Assembly: GCA_949282745.1 (NCBI GenBank)
Contig: CASDQM010000007.1
Location: 1-33,990 of the forward strand
DNA length: 33,990 bases
From: an uncultured Sutterella sp.
GTDB lineage: Bacteria; Pseudomonadota; Gammaproteobacteria; Burkholderiales; Burkholderiaceae_F
Direction of reading: 5' to 3'
The position numbers were made by a program, and so were the translations under genes. Shown here piece by piece: positions 14,616-22,942 of this stretch (the stretch's first letter is position 1; every line of letters begins with the position of its first letter). The notes under the pieces were generated by a model that was given only the letters and a program-made list of their open reading frames with translations, did no database searches and was not told the DNA's origin.

Positions 14616-16448
14616 ATGACCAAACTTTTCGCTCAAAGCCTCGTCGCCGCCTTTGCGGCCATTGCCGCCGTCGGCACCGCCCAAGCCTGCAGCACGCTCA
14701 TCATCGGCAAGGACGTTTCCGCCACGGGCAACATCATCGTCGCCCACAACGAAGACAACGGCGGACGCCTCTTCAACATGCAGCACTACGTACCGCCCGC
14801 CAAGCACAAGAAGGGCGAAATGATCGAGTTCGAATCCTTCGCCGCGAAGATTCCGCAGGTGGAGGAAACGCTCGGCTTCTATTGGACGCAGACCTTTGTG
14901 CCGGACGGCGCGAGCTTTGCGGACGGCTTCTTCAACGATGCGGGCGTCGTGGTCGCCACGAACTGGTGCGGCGAAATCTTCGAAGCCGACCGCATGGAAG
15001 TGAAGGACGGCGGCATCGGCTACGGCATCCGCCGCCTCGTCGCCGAACGCGCCCACTCCGCCCGCGAAGCGGTCGACATCGCCACGGCGCTTTTGAAGGA
15101 ATTCGGCTACTTCCACGACGGCCGCACCTACACCTTCGCCGACGCGAAGGAAGCCTGGCAGCTCGCCATCCATCAGGGCAACTCCTGGGTCGCCCGCAAG
15201 ATTCACGACGACGAAGTGGTCTACATTCCGAACGTCTTCATGATGGACGCCGTCGACCTGAAGGACACCGAAACCTGGCGCATCGAACCCGGTCAGGTGG
15301 AGCGTGCCAACAAGGACGGCCGCCACGACGCCAAGGATCCCATCTTCAAATGGCGCAAGATCGTCGCGCCCGAAAGCATCCGCGCGGAGCGCTGGAACGC
15401 CAACCGCAACGTGATCGCCTGGAAGTTCCTCACGGGCAAGGAGTACAACGATCCCGAAAGCTTCCCGTACAGCGCCAAGATCGACCACAAGTTGGGCGTT
15501 GCGGACGCGATGACGCTCCTGCGTCTGCACGAAGACTACATCGGTGAAGAGCAGGAACTCTATCACTCGGCTTCGGAAGGCATCTGCCGCACGACTTCGC
15601 ACGATTCGATCGTCTACAACCTCACGGCTGATCCCACGCTCACCGAAGCCTGGAAGACGGTGGGCCGCCCCTGCCAGTCGGTCTACATTCCGCTCTATCC
15701 GCTCGCGGGTCCCGCCAAGGGCACGGCGTTTGTGGACGGCGCCACGGCGACGAAGGAACACTTCGCGGGCACGCCCGCCATGTTTGACTTCCGCGCCGAA
15801 TTCACGCCGCACAGCGTCTTCAGCGCCGGCACGAATGCGATCGACTATCTGCGCGGCGGTGAAATCGCGCACCGCACGGAACTCATCGCCAAGATCGAAG
15901 GGAAGTACCTTGCCGAACGCGCCGACGTGACGAAGGAAGCCGCGAAGCTCAAGGGCGACGAACGCCGCGCGTTCCTGCACGACTACAACCAGAAGGTCTA
16001 CGACGAAGTGCTCGCCGTCATGAAGGACGAAAACGCCCGTCTCATGCCCTACAAGGTTGAAATCCTCGCCGACAAGGTGAAGGCCGACTCGGACGAAGCG
16101 GTCGCCTTCGCGCTCCTCGGCGCCAAGGACCACTCCGTGAAGAGCGCCAACCTGTCCGCCACGCGCGCCGGCATGAGCGCCAATCAGCTCAACTCCACGC
16201 GCAAGTTCCAGAACTTCGCTCCCGCGCAGAAGATGGAATATAAGGACGTCAACGGCGACGGCATCGAAGACGTGGTCTTCACCTTTAAGTCGAAGGACGT
16301 CACCAAGGGCGCCGTCGCGGGCGCGACCATGGACCTCTGGCTCTACACCCAGGTGAACGGCCACCGCGTGGTCGGCTTTGACGTCGTCCCCGTGGAAACC
16401 AAGGAAGTGAAGGCCGCGGCCTCGCGCGACGGCAAGCACCTTCTCTGA
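14616..16448 (+). CDS. Secreted C69 family dipeptidase
   Basis: A 610-residue exported peptidase of the PepD/C69 group (N-terminal nucleophile fold), cutting dipeptides or peptides. MTKLFAQSLVAAFAAIAAVG is a Sec signal; the site AQA-C25 would leave Cys25 as the new N-terminus, exactly the residue C69 enzymes use as nucleophile. The following STLIIGKD, GNIIVAHNEDNGG is the conserved C69 opening. The family core extends to about residue 400. A C-terminal tail includes DVNGDGIED (544-552), a calcium-loop-like D-x-N-x-D-G-x-x-D, within a possible extra beta domain. AQAC is not a lipobox, so lipidation is unlikely. AGGA precedes the ATG by 9-10 nt. Likely feeds periplasmic peptide use together with the amino-acid-oriented metabolism suggested by the neighbours. 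Confidence 0.9.
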   Translation: MTKLFAQSLVAAFAAIAAVGTAQACSTLIIGKDVSATGNIIVAHNEDNGGRLFNMQHYVPPAKHKKGEMIEFESFAAKIPQVEETLGFYWTQTFVPDGASFADGFFNDAGVVVATNWCGEIFEADRMEVKDGGIGYGIRRLVAERAHSAREAVDIATALLKEFGYFHDGRTYTFADAKEAWQLAIHQGNSWVARKIHDDEVVYIPNVFMMDAVDLKDTETWRIEPGQVERANKDGRHDAKDPIFKWRKIVAPESIRAERWNANRNVIAWKFLTGKEYNDPESFPYSAKIDHKLGVADAMTLLRLHEDYIGEEQELYHSASEGICRTTSHDSIVYNLTADPTLTEAWKTVGRPCQSVYIPLYPLAGPAKGTAFVDGATATKEHFAGTPAMFDFRAEFTPHSVFSAGTNAIDYLRGGEIAHRTELIAKIEGKYLAERADVTKEAAKLKGDERRAFLHDYNQKVYDEVLAVMKDENARLMPYKVEILADKVKADSDEAVAFALLGAKDHSVKSANLSATRAGMSANQLNSTRKFQNFAPAQKMEYKDVNGDGIEDVVFTFKSKDVTKGAVAGATMDLWLYTQVNGHRVVGFDVVPVETKEVKAAASRDGKHLL

Positions 16449-16481
16449 TCGCCTGACACGCCCTGAATTTTCTTAGGGCTC

Positions 16482-16518
16482 CGCCCGAACGGCACCGCAA
16501 ACCGTTCGGGCGTTTTCT
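16482..16518 (+). terminator. Intrinsic terminator after the C69 peptidase gene
   Basis: Perfect 11-bp stem CGCCCGAACGG / CCGTTCGGGCG (16482-16492 / 16502-16512), then TTTTCTT. Confidence 0.93.
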
Positions 16519-16591
16519 TCTCTGAGGTTCTCCCCCGCACCGCCTCCGGAGCGCTATGCTTTTCCCTACACGAACCTCAAGGACTCCCCTC

Positions 16592-17104
16592 ATGACGACC
16601 CTCACCCTCAAGGAAATCGAGACGCCCACGGGCGTGATGCGCCTGGGCGCCACCGAAGACGCCCTCGTTCTCTGCGACTGGCCCGACGCCCCGGGGGCGC
16701 CCCATTGTCTCAAGGCGCTCTGCAAACGCCTCGGCGCCGTCCCGACGACGGGGGATTCGCCCGTTCTTGAGAAAGCCGTCAAGGCCCTCGAAGACTACTT
16801 CGCGGGGCGTCTCCAAACCTTCGACCTGCCGCTTCGTCCCTGCGGAACGCCCTTTCAGGAGGTCGTCTGGCGGGCGCTTCTCGAGGTTTCCTACGGCAAA
16901 ACCGCTTCCTACGGCGACATCGCGCGCCGAATCGGCCGACCGACGGCATTCCGTGCCGTTGCGCAGGCCGTCGGGGCCAATCCCCTCTGCATCGCCGTTC
17001 CCTGCCACCGCATCATCGGTTCGAACGGAACGCTCACGGGCTTCGGGGGCGGCCTCGACCGAAAAGTCTTCCTGCTCAAGCTCGAAGGACATACCGCATT
17101 TTGA
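16592..17104 (+). CDS. ogt: Methylated-DNA-[protein]-cysteine S-methyltransferase
   Basis: A 170-residue suicide repair enzyme that takes the alkyl group from O6-alkylguanine onto its own cysteine. The active site VPCHR (136-140, Cys138) lies in AVPCHRIIGSNGTLTGFGGG, and the helix-turn-helix arginine finger is in IARRIGRPTAFRAVAQAVGANP. The N-terminal half (1-80) is the Ogt-type cap domain without the Ada metal site. Start taken at MTTLTLKEIETPTG, with AAGGA 9 nt upstream, because family members begin there; an upstream ATG at 16556 overlaps a TATGCT likely to be the -10. Independent unit between the C69 terminator and the next regulator. Confidence 0.92.
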   Translation: MTTLTLKEIETPTGVMRLGATEDALVLCDWPDAPGAPHCLKALCKRLGAVPTTGDSPVLEKAVKALEDYFAGRLQTFDLPLRPCGTPFQEVVWRALLEVSYGKTASYGDIARRIGRPTAFRAVAQAVGANPLCIAVPCHRIIGSNGTLTGFGGGLDRKVFLLKLEGHTAF

Positions 17105-17130
17105 GGATTCTTAAGGGTTTTCACGACATC

Positions 17131-17158
17131 TTCACACCTCTTTTCCCTTATTTAGCAT
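17131..17158 (+). promoter_or_regulatory. Promoter of the tetR-activase operon
   Basis: -35 TTCACA (17131-17136), 16-bp spacer, -10 TAGCAT (17153-17158); an overlapping TATACAAT (17160-17167) is an alternative -10. Both are just upstream of the palindrome at 17176. Confidence 0.45.
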
Positions 17159-17175
17159 CTATACAATTGGCGAGT

Positions 17176-17187
17176 GAACAATCGTTC
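17176..17187. promoter_or_regulatory. TetR-type operator at the start of the regulator gene
   Basis: GAACAATCGTTC is a near-perfect palindrome (one mismatched pair), widened by TGGCGA / TCGCCA arms on both sides. It lies between the promoter and the regulator's ATG, where binding would block its own operon. Confidence 0.55.
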
Positions 17188-17203
17188 GCCATGGGAAAAG
17201 AAA

Positions 17204-17800
17204 ATGAGAAAACCCGTCCTGCGCCGCACGCACTCCGAGAGAGAACAGCAGATTCTCGAAATCGCCGCCCGCTCCTTCCGGGAGCGGGGCTTCGAAGGCG
17301 TGTCGCTCTCGGATCTCGCCCGAGAGGCGGGCGTCACGCGCAACCTCGTCTACCACTACTTTCCCAACAAAGGGGCCCTCTTTGAGGCGGTGCTCGGTCA
17401 TCAGGCGGAGCGCCTTCTCGAACAGCTTCCCGAACCCGAAGGACCGGGGTCGGAAGAAAACCTCCTCGCCCTCCTTACGTCCGTCATCGAGCTCGGAAAC
17501 GGCTGCCGCGACGTTCTGCGCCTCTCATTCGGGCGCCCGACGCGAAAGCAGTTTCTTTACGCCCACACGGCCTGGGCGAAGGAGCAGCTCGAACCTCGCC
17601 TCGCCCGCGCCATGGGACTTGCCGCGGACCTTCCTTCGCAAAGGGCGTTTTCCGCCTTCACGGGCATGCTTCTACACTTTCTCATGGACGCCCCCGAAGA
17701 GCTCTATCGAAACCACGAGCGGGAATGGGCCGAATATTTCGCCCGCATTCTGCGGGAAATGATCGAACGACTCCCCGCCATCGAACAAAAACAACCGTAA
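17204..17800 (+). CDS. TetR/AcrR family transcriptional regulator of the activase operon
   Basis: A 198-residue TetR-type regulator from ATG at 17204 (a GTG at 17174 would add 10 residues but has no ribosome site and would overlap the operator). The N-terminal domain is textbook: REQQILEIAARSFRERGFEGV (13-33), HTH SLSDLAREAGVTRNLVYHYF (34-53), then NKGALFEAV. The C-terminal effector domain is not assignable. The next gene begins 12 bp after its stop, so the two form an operon, and a palindrome in front of it points to autoregulation. Since TetR proteins often sense acyl-CoAs or aromatic acids, the ligand may be linked to the activase substrate; this is inference. Confidence 0.87.
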   Translation: MRKPVLRRTHSEREQQILEIAARSFRERGFEGVSLSDLAREAGVTRNLVYHYFPNKGALFEAVLGHQAERLLEQLPEPEGPGSEENLLALLTSVIELGNGCRDVLRLSFGRPTRKQFLYAHTAWAKEQLEPRLARAMGLAADLPSQRAFSAFTGMLLHFLMDAPEELYRNHEREWAEYFARILREMIERLPAIEQKQP

Positions 17801-17812
17801 GAGAGACACGTC

Positions 17813-20800
17813 ATGCTTTTGGGACTCGACCTCGGATCCACCACCGTCAAGTACGTGCTTCTTGACGACGACCGCAAGATCCTTGCGCGCGACTACCGCC
17901 GCCACAAGAGCGATCTGATCCTGACCGTCCGAACGCTCCTTTCCGAACTCAACGAACGCTTTCCCGGACGTCCCGTGCGGCCGGTGCTGAGCGGCTCGGG
18001 CGCGCTCGCCCTGAGCGAGGCGCTTGGCGTCACCTTCCTGCAGGAAGTGGCGGCGGGCGCGACCTTTCTCGCCGAACGTCTTCCCGACGCCGACGTCGCA
18101 ATCGAACTCGGGGGCGAAGACGCGAAGCTCCTCTATCTCACGAACGGTCTGGAACTGCGCATGAACGAAGCCTGCGCGGGCGGGACCGGCGCCTTCATCG
18201 ACCAGATGGCGGCGCTCCTTTCGACCGACGCCGCGGGCCTGGACGAACTCGCGCTCTCCGCCTCGGTCTCGCACCCGATCGCCTCGCGTTGCGGTGTCTT
18301 CGCGAAGACCGACCTCGTCGCGCTCCTCAACGCGGGGGTTCCCCGCTCGGAAGCCGCGCGAAGCGTCTTCGACGCCGTCGCGGAACAGACGATTTCAGGG
18401 CTCGCCTGCGGGCGTCCGATCCGCGGAAAGATCGTTTTCCTGGGCGGTCCGCTCTCCTTCCTCAAGGGCCTTCGCGAGAGCTTCATCCGAAAGCTCGAGG
18501 GTCCAGGGCAGAGCTTCACGGCGCTTGACGACGCGCACTTCGCGGTCGCCCACGGGGCGGCGCTCACGGCCGACGAGTCGGCGGAACTCGCGAACCTCGG
18601 CGAACTCATCGAGCGCTTCGCGAAGGTCCGCGTGGAAGCGGGGGCCGGACGTCTTCCCGCCCTCTTTGCGAACGACGGGGAGCTCGAGAGCTTCCGCGCG
18701 CGCCACGCCAAGGAAAAGGTGGAGCGAGGCGACCTCTCTCAGGCCCGGGGCGACCTCTACCTCGGGATCGACCTCGGAAGCACCACGGTGAAGGGCGTCC
18801 TGATCGACGAAGAAGGCCGTTTTCTCGCCGCCTGGTACGAACGAAACGAAGGGAATCCCCTCGAGCGCCTTTTCCCGCGCGTGAAGACCCTCACGGCGTC
18901 CCTTCCCGAGGGCGCGCGCATCCGCTCGATCTGCACGACGGGCTACGGGGCTGAACTCGCCAAGGCGGCGCTCGGCGCCAACTGGGCCGAAGTCGAAACG
19001 CTCGCGCATCAGCGCGCGGCCGCGCACTTCGCACCCGACGTGAGCTACGTGATCGACATCGGCGGGCAGGACATGAAGTGCCTCGCCGTGAAGGACGGGC
19101 TCATTTCCGGGGTGACGCTCAACGAAGCCTGCAGCTCGGGCTGCGGGTCCTTCCTTCAAACCTTCTCGGACCAGCTCGAACTCACGCTTTCTGAATTCGT
19201 GGCGGCGGCGCTTCGCTCGCGCTCGCCCGTGGATCTCGGCACCCGCTGCACGGTCTTCATGAATTCCAAGGTGCGTCAGGCCCAGCGCGACGGCGCGTCG
19301 ACGGACGACATCGCGGCGGGGCTTTGCCACTCGATCGTACGAAACGCGCTCTACAAGGTCCTTCGCATCCGAAACGCCGACGAACTCGGCCAACACGTCG
19401 TCGTACAGGGCGGAACCTTTTTGAACGACGGCGTCTTGCGCGCCTTTGAAACCCACATCGGGCGCGAAGTGATCCGCCCCGACATTGCGGGACACATGGG
19501 CGCCTACGGGGCGGCGCTTCTCGCCAAGGAGCGCACCACAGCCGAAACGCCCGTTCCGGGACTCGACGAAAAGACCTTCGACCTTACCGACGTGAAGCGG
19601 CGCGAATTCCTCTGCCGCGGCTGCAGCAACCACTGCCACCTCACGCTTCACCGCTTTGCCTCGGGCGAAAAGTTCGTGAGCGGCAACCGCTGCGAATTCG
19701 CCTTGAAGTCGCTCGGCCGCGCCGCGAAGGACGAAGTCTCCTTCCACGACGAAAAGACGGCGCTCCTCTTTGACCGCCCGGTGCTCGAAGAGCCTCCTCG
19801 CGGGACGATCGGGATTCCGCGGGTCCTCAACGTCTACGAACACTATCCCTTCTGGCACGCGTTCTTTACGAAGCTCGGCTTCAAGGTCGTGCTCTCGCCC
19901 GCCTCGAACCGCACGATCGCGGCGAAGGGGACCGAAACGATTCCTTCGCAGACGCTTTGCTGGCCCGCGAAGCTCGCGCACGGCCACGTGACGTGGTTGG
20001 CCGAAGAAGGGGTCGAACGCATCTGGCTTCCCTCCGTCGCGCGCGAAGGTACGCCCTTCCCCGAGGGCGACGCCCGCTACGCCTGCCCGGTGGTCGGGGG
20101 CTATCCGGAAGTGCTTCGGTTGAACCTTCTCACGACCTTCCCGAAGATTTCGCTCAAGGCGCCCTTCATCGACCTCGAGCGCGAGGACTCGGTCCTCGCG
20201 GGCGTCTGCGAATCCTTCCCCGAACTCGGCCGCGACGAAGTGCGCGAAGCCTTCCGGGCGGGGCGCGAGGCGCTTTCGCGCTACCGCGACCAACTTCACG
20301 CGATCGGCGAAGAACGCGCCGCGCTCGCGCGCGCCAAGGGCGTGCCCCTCATCGTGCTCGCGGGCCATCCCTATCACCTGGATCCCCTCGTCAACCACGG
20401 GATTCCGACCCTCATTTCTTCCATGGGGGCGGAAGTCGTGACCGAGGACGCGGTCGCGCACCTCGTCCTCAATCCGAAGCCCCTTTCGGTCGTCAATCAG
20501 TGGACCTTCCACAGCCGTCTCTACCGCGCGGCCGAATATGCGCTCGAGCACCCCGACGTCGAAGTCGTGCAGTTGGTGAGCTTCGGCTGCGGTCTTGACG
20601 CCGTGACGAGCGAACAGATGAAGCGTCTGCTCGAGCCCGAAGGGAAGCTCTACACGCTTCTCAAGATCGACGAAGGCGACGCCTTCGGCGCGGCCCGCAT
20701 TCGTCTTCGCTCCCTCATGGCGGCCTTGGACGACCGACACCGCACGGAAAAGCACCGCGTCATCCCGATCGCCTCGATTCCGCACGGCCATGCCGCGGAC

Positions 20801-22060
20801 GACGATGAGGAAAAGCAGCCCAAGCTCGAAAAGGGCTCGACCCTCTACGTCCCGCAGATGGCGCCGATTCACTTCCCGGTCCTCACCTCGGCCCTCGGAT
20901 CCTTGGGCTACGACGTGCGGCTTCTCTCGGACGTGCGCCCGAACGCCCTCGAACTCGGCCTTCGCTACGTCAACAACGACGCCTGCTATCCGGCGATCGT
21001 CGTGATCGGGCAGTTCCTCGACGCGCTCGCCTCGGGCGAGATCGACGCCGAAAAGCCCGTTCTCGTCCTCGCGCAGACCTGCGGGCCCTGCCGCGCGACG
21101 AACTATCCGAACCTGCTGCGCTGGGCCCTTCGCGATTTCGGACGCCCCGAAATCCCCGTCTATTCGATTTCGGCGGGCTCGATCGATCCGGTGCATGCGC
21201 TTCCGATCGGCGTCAAGGGGCTTCACCGCATGACCCACGCGGTGCTCTACGGCGACATGCTGCAGCGGCTCACGCACTCCGTGCGCGCCCGCGAAGTGAC
21301 GAAGGGCGACGCCGAAGAACTTCGAAGGAAGTGGACCGACATCGTGTCGCTTCGCGTCAAAAACGGCTCCTACTTCGGCTACACCGACACGCTTCGCCGC
21401 ATGACGGCGGACTTTCTGCGCGTGCCGGTTCGCGCCGAGCGGATTCCGCGCGCGGGCGTCGTCGGGGAAATCCTGCTCAAATATCACCCCGACGCGAATC
21501 AGCGCATCGTCGACGAGATGATCGATCAGGGGGTGGAGCCGGTCGTCGGCGACCTCTCGAGCTTCTTCCTCTACTGCCTCTACGACGACGTCTACCGCGC
21601 CGAGCAGTACGGCGACTCCAAGGGAAAGGCCTGGGCGGCGAAACTCATGATCGGCTGGATCGAGTCGCTTCGCAAACGCTCGGCGTCGGTTCTCGCGGGG
21701 ACGCCCTTCCCGAAGCCCCACAGCCTCGCCTCGGGACTCGCCCACATCCGCGGCGTCGTCTCGGCCGGCCAGCAAGCGGGCGAAGGGTGGCTCCTCACGG
21801 CCGAAATGATGGAAAGCCTTGAAAACGGCATTCCCAACGTCGTGTGTCTGCAGCCTTTCGGGTGCCTCCCCAACCACATCACCGGCAAGGGCGTCATGCG
21901 CACCCTTCGCGAACGCTTCCCCGAGGCGAACCTCTGCGCCATCGACTTCGAAGCGGGCACGAGCCGCGCGAACGTCTCGAACCGCCTCAAGCTCTTCCTG
22001 CGTCAGGCGAAGGAGCGTTTCGAGAAGGAAGAGGGAAAAGGCCGATTTGCACAAAAATAA
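17813..22060 (+). CDS. Giant 2-hydroxyacyl-CoA dehydratase activase fusion (double BadF/BcrA-type ATPase plus cysteine-rich DUF2229-like region)
   Basis: A 1415-residue cytosolic iron-sulfur ATPase. It has two complete ASKHA activase domains in tandem. Domain 1 (1-~265) opens GLDLGSTTVKYVLL and has Cys121 in NEACAGGTG and Cys160 in RCGVF. Domain 2 (~310-575) opens LGIDLGSTTVKGVL and has Cys440 in NEACSSGCG and Cys479 in RCTVF. In each the two cysteines are 39 residues apart, the same spacing as the [4Fe-4S] ligands of HgdC. Then come CRGCSNHC (Cys601, 604, 608) plus Cys627, and a DUF2229/HgdB-like part with Cys716, Cys758, NNDACYP (Cys1058), TCGPC (Cys1090, 1093), Cys1255, Cys1345 and Cys1351. 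HgdC-type proteins hydrolyse ATP to push one electron to very low potential. Here activator and probable acceptor are in one chain. Natural substrate unknown. Operon with the TetR gene. Confidence 0.88.
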   Translation: MLLGLDLGSTTVKYVLLDDDRKILARDYRRHKSDLILTVRTLLSELNERFPGRPVRPVLSGSGALALSEALGVTFLQEVAAGATFLAERLPDADVAIELGGEDAKLLYLTNGLELRMNEACAGGTGAFIDQMAALLSTDAAGLDELALSASVSHPIASRCGVFAKTDLVALLNAGVPRSEAARSVFDAVAEQTISGLACGRPIRGKIVFLGGPLSFLKGLRESFIRKLEGPGQSFTALDDAHFAVAHGAALTADESAELANLGELIERFAKVRVEAGAGRLPALFANDGELESFRARHAKEKVERGDLSQARGDLYLGIDLGSTTVKGVLIDEEGRFLAAWYERNEGNPLERLFPRVKTLTASLPEGARIRSICTTGYGAELAKAALGANWAEVETLAHQRAAAHFAPDVSYVIDIGGQDMKCLAVKDGLISGVTLNEACSSGCGSFLQTFSDQLELTLSEFVAAALRSRSPVDLGTRCTVFMNSKVRQAQRDGASTDDIAAGLCHSIVRNALYKVLRIRNADELGQHVVVQGGTFLNDGVLRAFETHIGREVIRPDIAGHMGAYGAALLAKERTTAETPVPGLDEKTFDLTDVKRREFLCRGCSNHCHLTLHRFASGEKFVSGNRCEFALKSLGRAAKDEVSFHDEKTALLFDRPVLEEPPRGTIGIPRVLNVYEHYPFWHAFFTKLGFKVVLSPASNRTIAAKGTETIPSQTLCWPAKLAHGHVTWLAEEGVERIWLPSVAREGTPFPEGDARYACPVVGGYPEVLRLNLLTTFPKISLKAPFIDLEREDSVLAGVCESFPELGRDEVREAFRAGREALSRYRDQLHAIGEERAALARAKGVPLIVLAGHPYHLDPLVNHGIPTLISSMGAEVVTEDAVAHLVLNPKPLSVVNQWTFHSRLYRAAEYALEHPDVEVVQLVSFGCGLDAVTSEQMKRLLEPEGKLYTLLKIDEGDAFGAARIRLRSLMAALDDRHRTEKHRVIPIASIPHGHAADDDEEKQPKLEKGSTLYVPQMAPIHFPVLTSALGSLGYDVRLLSDVRPNALELGLRYVNNDACYPAIVVIGQFLDALASGEIDAEKPVLVLAQTCGPCRATNYPNLLRWALRDFGRPEIPVYSISAGSIDPVHALPIGVKGLHRMTHAVLYGDMLQRLTHSVRAREVTKGDAEELRRKWTDIVSLRVKNGSYFGYTDTLRRMTADFLRVPVRAERIPRAGVVGEILLKYHPDANQRIVDEMIDQGVEPVVGDLSSFFLYCLYDDVYRAEQYGDSKGKAWAAKLMIGWIESLRKRSASVLAGTPFPKPHSLASGLAHIRGVVSAGQQAGEGWLLTAEMMESLENGIPNVVCLQPFGCLPNHITGKGVMRTLRERFPEANLCAIDFEAGTSRANVSNRLKLFLRQAKERFEKEEGKGRFAQK

Positions 22061-22099
22061 GGCATTTTCATCCACTTCCGTGACATTTCCATGACAAAG

Positions 22100-22149
22100 C
22101 CCCGAAAGTTCTGCACCGTTTCGGTGGACAACTTTCGGGGCCGTTCTTT
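22100..22149 (+). terminator. Terminator-like compound hairpin after the activase operon
   Basis: A perfect 11-bp stem CCCCGAAAGTT (22100-22110) / AACTTTCGGGG (22130-22140), with an inner CACCG-TTT-CGGTG hairpin (22114-22126), then CCGTTCTTT. Confidence 0.8.
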
Positions 22150-22242
22150 GTGGATAACTTGGCTTCTTCTGTGCCGCAGTGGAATTTTCGAAGGAATTGG
22201 CGTTCCGGCGCCGAGAACGCGGACATTTGCGTTTTTTGAAGG

Positions 22243-22262
22243 GAAAAGGACGGATTGGTCCT
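22243..22262 (-). terminator. Short terminator-like hairpin after modB
   Basis: Reading minus, AGGAC / GTCCT (22262-22258 / 22251-22247) with a 6-nt loop, then TTTT (22247-22244), starting 3 nt beyond the modB stop. A weak 5-bp stem. Confidence 0.35.
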
Positions 22263-22264
22263 CG

Positions 22265-22942
22265 TCAAACGTCGCTTCGGCGGCGAAGGAGTTCAAGCGC
22301 CGCATAGAGAACGAGGGCGACCGCGGCGAGGACCGCACAGAGGGCCGTCGCCGTGTCGAAGTCCCCGCGCCCGACGGCGTTGTAGATTTCCAGCGACAGC
22401 GTGTTGGTCTTGTCGGAGACGTTCCCGCCCAACATCATCGTGATCCCCACTTCCCCGCTCGCCCGGGCGGTCCCGAGCAAAAAGGCGGAGAGAACGGCGT
22501 TTCGGACCGTCGGCAGGGTCACGCGAAGGAAGGTCGTAAGGGGCGTCGCGCCGCAGACCCGCGCCGCGCATTCGAGATCCAGAAGGGTCTTCGATTCGAA
22601 GGCCTCCTTCACGGGCCGGATCACGAGCGGCATGCCCGCAATGAAGGCGGCCAAGGTCACCGCCGTCTGTGAAAAGACGATACGGGTTCCGAAGGCTTCG
22701 TGGATCACCGACCCGAGGGGACCGTTGATCCCGAGAAGAAGGAGGAGAAGGTAGCCCAGGGCCACGGGCGGGAAGATGAGCGGAAGCGTCGCGACGAAGA
22801 GGACCGCGCGCGAAAGACGCGTCTTCGAGCGCGCCGTATAGAGCGCCAGGGGTACGCCGATCACGGCGAAAAGAACGAGGCTTGAAAAGGCCGCCTGCAG
22901 CGTGAGCGTGATCGGAAAGACGAGTCCGTTCATCGAGTCCAC
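22265..22942 (-). CDS. modB: Molybdate ABC transporter permease
   Basis: A 225-residue inner-membrane permease of the molybdate importer, with about five TM helices. The EAA loop that docks on the ATPase is ECAARVCGATPLTTFLRVTLP; ARASGEVGITMMLGGN is the ModB-specific stretch after it. GTG at 22942 is chosen since AGGAGG ends 4 nt upstream; an ATG 9 nt inside (MNGLVFP) is possible. The start overlaps the end of modC by 13 bp, implying translational coupling. Last gene of the modADCB unit. Confidence 0.92.
   Translation of the reverse strand: MDSMNGLVFPITLTLQAAFSSLVLFAVIGVPLALYTARSKTRLSRAVLFVATLPLIFPPVALGYLLLLLLGINGPLGSVIHEAFGTRIVFSQTAVTLAAFIAGMPLVIRPVKEAFESKTLLDLECAARVCGATPLTTFLRVTLPTVRNAVLSAFLLGTARASGEVGITMMLGGNVSDKTNTLSLEIYNAVGRGDFDTATALCAVLAAVALVLYAALELLRRRSDV

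Noticed and set aside
14598-16439. A 613-codon open frame antisense to the C69 peptidase
   Set aside because: Same artefact; the sense strand has a signal peptide and C69 motifs.
18395-22075. A 1226-codon open frame antisense to the activase fusion gene
   Set aside because: Its Arg/Glu/His-rich translation shows no domain. It is the expected mirror of a GC-rich coding strand; the sense protein has clear motifs throughout.
22200-22236. GCGTTC/GAACGC hairpin followed by GTTTTTTG
   Set aside because: The T-run is 13 nt beyond the stem and no gene ends here in that direction; not a credible terminator.
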